64,000 bases of DNA from Prevotella sp. (GTDB taxonomy: Bacteria > Bacillota_I > Bacilli_A > ML615J-28 > CAG-313): positions 200,572-264,571 of the forward strand of contig JAMPDF010000003.1 in the NCBI GenBank assembly GCA_023665755.1, written 5' to 3'. Within the stretch, counting starts at the first letter, position 1. Each line of letters starts with the position of its first letter. Positions 61,417 to 64,000 of the stretch are shown one piece after another. The notes under the pieces were generated by a model that was given only the letters and a program-made list of their open reading frames with translations, was not told the origin of the DNA and ran no database searches. Position numbers and translations under genes: made by a program.

Positions 61417-61479
61417 TTTTAAAAACCCCTTTCTTTTTATTTATTATACTGAAAATCATTTTTTTCTCAAATCTTTCGA

Positions 61480-61508
61480 CCCCTATTTTTTGCTTTTTAT
61501 GTTATAAT
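61480..61508 (+). promoter_or_regulatory. Promoter of the radical SAM gene
   Basis: TATAAT lies at 61503-61508, and a weak -35 falls in the T-rich stretch about 17 nt before. The start site would lie just before the GAGGTG ribosome site, giving a very short leader. Confidence 0.55.
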
Positions 61509-61526
61509 ACTATAGAGGTGACAAAT

Positions 61527-63158
61527 ATGCAATCTTTACTTATTGGTATTAATGCAAAATACATCCATCCTGCGATTGCAATCTATCAATTGCAGAAAAA
61601 TACAACCATGCCTTGTATTGTACAAGAATACACAATCAAAGAACAAAATATAGGTATCTATCGGGATATTCAAAAACAAATTGAAACCCATCAGGTCGAT
61701 TTAATTGGATTTAGTTGCTACCTTTGGAATATTGAAAAGGTGCTAGATATTGCTTTTTTAGTTAAGCAAAATTTTCCTAAAATACATATCATGTGCGGTG
61801 GACCAGAAGTAGGTTTTACTGCCCGTTATTATTTAGAAAAATACCCTTTCATTGATTCTATTATTCAAGGTGAGGGAGAAATTGCTTTTCATCAATTGTG
61901 CCTTTATATAGACCATCAGCTACCTATAGAATCTGTTACAAACCTTTGCTATATCAAACATCATATATATACTGAAAATGTCATTCAAGTACCTGATTTA
62001 TCAAAAATTGAACTGGCTACTCTAGATGTAAAAGATTTAGAAAATCGCATTGTTTATTTGGAGTCGGGTAGAGGGTGTCCTTATCAATGTAGTTATTGTA
62101 CTGCATCACTTGATAATCATGTGAGATTTTTCCCTTTAGATAAAGTGATGTCTATTGTGAAAGAATTAATGAAAAGAAAAGTAAAAACAGTTAAATTTTT
62201 AGATAGAACTTTTAATGCCAATATGAATTATATGATTCAACTACTGGACTTGATTGATCAATATAACGATTGTACTACATTTCAATTTGAAATTGTAGTA
62301 GAAAAATTAACGCCTTTAGCCATTGAGCGGATTCGACATTTAAAACAAAAATTTCTTAGGTTTGAAATTGGTATTCAGTCTGCCCATGATGATGTCAACT
62401 TAGCCGTTTGTAGAAAACAAAATATAGTCCAATTAGAACAAAAATTGAAAGCACTACAGGCCACTCATCAAGTAGATTTGCACGTTGATTTGATTGCAGG
62501 TCTTCCCTATGAAACAAAGGAACGCTTTATTGAATCATTTAATCGCGTATTTTTCTATGGTGCAAAAGAATTACAACTTGGTTTTTTAAAATTTCTAAAA
62601 GGAACCAAGTTAATGAACGAAATTGATGAGCATGAATATATATATGATGATCGTCCACCATATGAAATTATTCAAAATAAATATATGAGCAAAGCCGATT
62701 TGAATGAAATTCATTTGGTTGAAGAAATGTTAGATATCTACTACAATAAAGGAAAAATGAAAAAAACTTTTGAATACTTGATTCAACATAAAAAAATTAA
62801 ACATCCTTATTATTTTTTCCTCAACTTATCTACTTCTATGCACCAAAAACAATTGTATGAAATATTTATTCATTTTGATCATTATTGCAAAAAGTACTTA
62901 TTAGAAGATTACAATATGATTCATTTTCTTTTGATTCAAGACTATCTACAAGCACATAAAACCAAACCTAAAAGATGGTGGGAAACAACCATTTCAAAAG
63001 ATAATCGTAAAACCATATTCACCTATCTTTCTAAACAAACCCATGTGCCCCTTGAAGACATCTATCGTTATGGTGTTGTCTACCAAAACCAAGCAACATC
63101 TAGTTTGTTTATGATCATTTATCAAAATTTTAAACCTATATCCTATTGTATAGATTAA
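61527..63158 (+). CDS. B12-binding-type radical SAM protein (DUF4080-like)
   Basis: 543 residues from ATG 61527 (GAGGTG 6 nt upstream). The N-terminal 130 residues resemble a cobalamin-binding fold (VDLIGFSCYLWNIEKVLDIA, IHIMCGGPEVGFTARYYLEK, IIQGEGEIAFHQL). The radical SAM motif is ESGRGCPYQCSYCTASLD (CxxxCxxC, about residues 186-193). The C-terminal region includes GAKELQLGFLKFLKGTKLM, as in DUF4080 proteins. It is probably an enzyme for methylation or another difficult chemical step; the substrate is unknown. Confidence 0.88.
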   Translation: MQSLLIGINAKYIHPAIAIYQLQKNTTMPCIVQEYTIKEQNIGIYRDIQKQIETHQVDLIGFSCYLWNIEKVLDIAFLVKQNFPKIHIMCGGPEVGFTARYYLEKYPFIDSIIQGEGEIAFHQLCLYIDHQLPIESVTNLCYIKHHIYTENVIQVPDLSKIELATLDVKDLENRIVYLESGRGCPYQCSYCTASLDNHVRFFPLDKVMSIVKELMKRKVKTVKFLDRTFNANMNYMIQLLDLIDQYNDCTTFQFEIVVEKLTPLAIERIRHLKQKFLRFEIGIQSAHDDVNLAVCRKQNIVQLEQKLKALQATHQVDLHVDLIAGLPYETKERFIESFNRVFFYGAKELQLGFLKFLKGTKLMNEIDEHEYIYDDRPPYEIIQNKYMSKADLNEIHLVEEMLDIYYNKGKMKKTFEYLIQHKKIKHPYYFFLNLSTSMHQKQLYEIFIHFDHYCKKYLLEDYNMIHFLLIQDYLQAHKTKPKRWWETTISKDNRKTIFTYLSKQTHVPLEDIYRYGVVYQNQATSSLFMIIYQNFKPISYCID

Positions 63159-63212
63159 GATTTTATACATAATTTTATTGTTCTTCACATATACTATTGA
63201 TAGGTGATAGCA

Positions 63213-64000
63213 GTGTTATTAAGTGAATTGTACCCAGAAACAAATTTTCAAACTGAAATTACAGGTTTAGCAACCGATTCAAGGTTTGTACAAGCTGGTC
63301 ATTTATTTTTACCTATTAAGGGAAAAAACTTTATTGGAGAAGAATTTTTTATTGAAGCCGTAACTAAAGGTGCAACGGCTATTGTATATGATCAGGTCAT
63401 TCAGAACTTGCCTATTCCCGTAATCGTCGTCAATGATTTGGAAAAAGAACTGTATCGCTTGATTGATATTTTTTATGGTAAACCTTTTGACCATTTGAAA
63501 TTGATTGGCGTAACAGGAACGGATGGAAAAACAAGTGTATCTACGCTTACTTCTTATCTACTCAATCATATTTCATCTTGTGCCAATATCGGTACAAATG
63601 GAATTACCTATTGCAATCAAATTATGGATAATATGTTCACAACTCCACCACTTGTTGAAAACTATCGCTTATTGGATTTATTTCAAAAAAAGGGAATTCC
63701 GTATGTATCTATGGAAGTATCTAGCCAAGGTATTGCCAACAAAAGAATCGAAGGATTACAGTTTGATTATGGCATCTTCACCAATTTATCCCATGAGCAT
63801 TTAGATACCCATAAAACAATGCATAACTATTTTTTGACCAAACTGAAATTATTCAAACAATTAAAATCAAATGGAATAATGATTGTCAACAAGGATGATC
63901 ATTATGCTAAATTTTTTGATAAATATGACAATGTCATCTATTATAGCTTATTTACTCCTTCTGACTATCAAGCAGTCAATATTCGCTATTACCAAAATCA
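63213..64000 (+). CDS. murE: MurE-like UDP-MurNAc-peptide ligase (partial)
   Basis: The frame begins at GTG 63213 (AGGTGA 5 nt upstream) and runs off the window. The N-terminal domain is recognised by ITGLATDSRFVQAGHLFLPI, the P-loop by LIGVTGTDGKTSVSTLTSYL and the next site by YVSMEVSSQGIANKRIEGL. MurE adds the third amino acid (lysine or diaminopimelate) to the peptidoglycan stem. The choice cannot be read because the C-terminal specificity loop is outside the window. About 263 codons are seen. Confidence 0.9.
   Translation, partial: MLLSELYPETNFQTEITGLATDSRFVQAGHLFLPIKGKNFIGEEFFIEAVTKGATAIVYDQVIQNLPIPVIVVNDLEKELYRLIDIFYGKPFDHLKLIGVTGTDGKTSVSTLTSYLLNHISSCANIGTNGITYCNQIMDNMFTTPPLVENYRLLDLFQKKGIPYVSMEVSSQGIANKRIEGLQFDYGIFTNLSHEHLDTHKTMHNYFLTKLKLFKQLKSNGIMIVNKDDHYAKFFDKYDNVIYYSLFTPSDYQAVNIRYYQN

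Overview
The window is about 64 kb of low-GC chromosome from an anaerobic, spore-forming member of the Bacillota. The sporulation genes yabP and yabQ, a pyruvate:ferredoxin oxidoreductase, an Rnf complex, a SUF operon of the C-D-S-U-B type and the absence of aerobic respiration genes all point that way. The gene set would suit the Erysipelotrichia/Coprobacillaceae, but that placement is inference.

Layout. 0-2.3 kb: yabQ (cut by the window edge) and yabP on the minus strand, then lysS on the plus strand. 2.5-10 kb: a complete type II-A CRISPR-Cas locus. Reading on the minus strand it runs cas9, cas1, cas2, a csn2-like gene and a 13-repeat array, with a tracrRNA on the opposite strand upstream of cas9; a decayed toxin fragment with an immunity-like gene lies beyond the array. 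10-27.4 kb: housekeeping genes (MBL-fold protein, hslO, M42 peptidase, maf, rqcP-ftsH-tilS), an IS200-type element with a shortened transposase, an operon of a CbxX-type AAA ATPase, two YbjN-like proteins and clpP, and a nitroreductase/GH9 pair. 27.5-38.9 kb: an accessory island of orphan Rhs/YD-repeat 3' ends (four toxin tips), their immunity-like genes, serine-recombinase relics and shared direct repeats. 39-48.2 kb: tRNA-Thr, ddl, a membrane-anchored murF-like ligase, a hydrolase, a divergent superoxide dismutase homologue and sufCDSUB. 48.2-61.4 kb: small envelope proteins, the rnfCDGEAB cluster with a NusG-II protein, a Gx transporter and apbE, then pyruvate:ferredoxin oxidoreductase. 61.5-64 kb: a radical SAM protein and the start of a murE-like gene.

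How the parts work together. PFOR makes reduced ferredoxin, which Rnf can use to reduce NAD+ while pumping ions; ApbE attaches FMN to RnfG and RnfD, and SUF supplies the many Fe-S clusters. Cas9, tracrRNA and the array form a defence module that looks intact. The Rhs island looks like a store of toxin-immunity cassettes: its tips have lost the N-terminal Rhs shell but share stretches of identical DNA through which a full-length rhs gene elsewhere could recombine.

The points most worth a second look are a hairpin at the CRISPR leader-repeat junction, the tracrRNA/cas9 divergent control region, the Rhs tip archive with its recombinase relics, a superoxide dismutase homologue lacking the usual active-site glutamine, and the AAA-YbjN-YbjN-ClpP operon.
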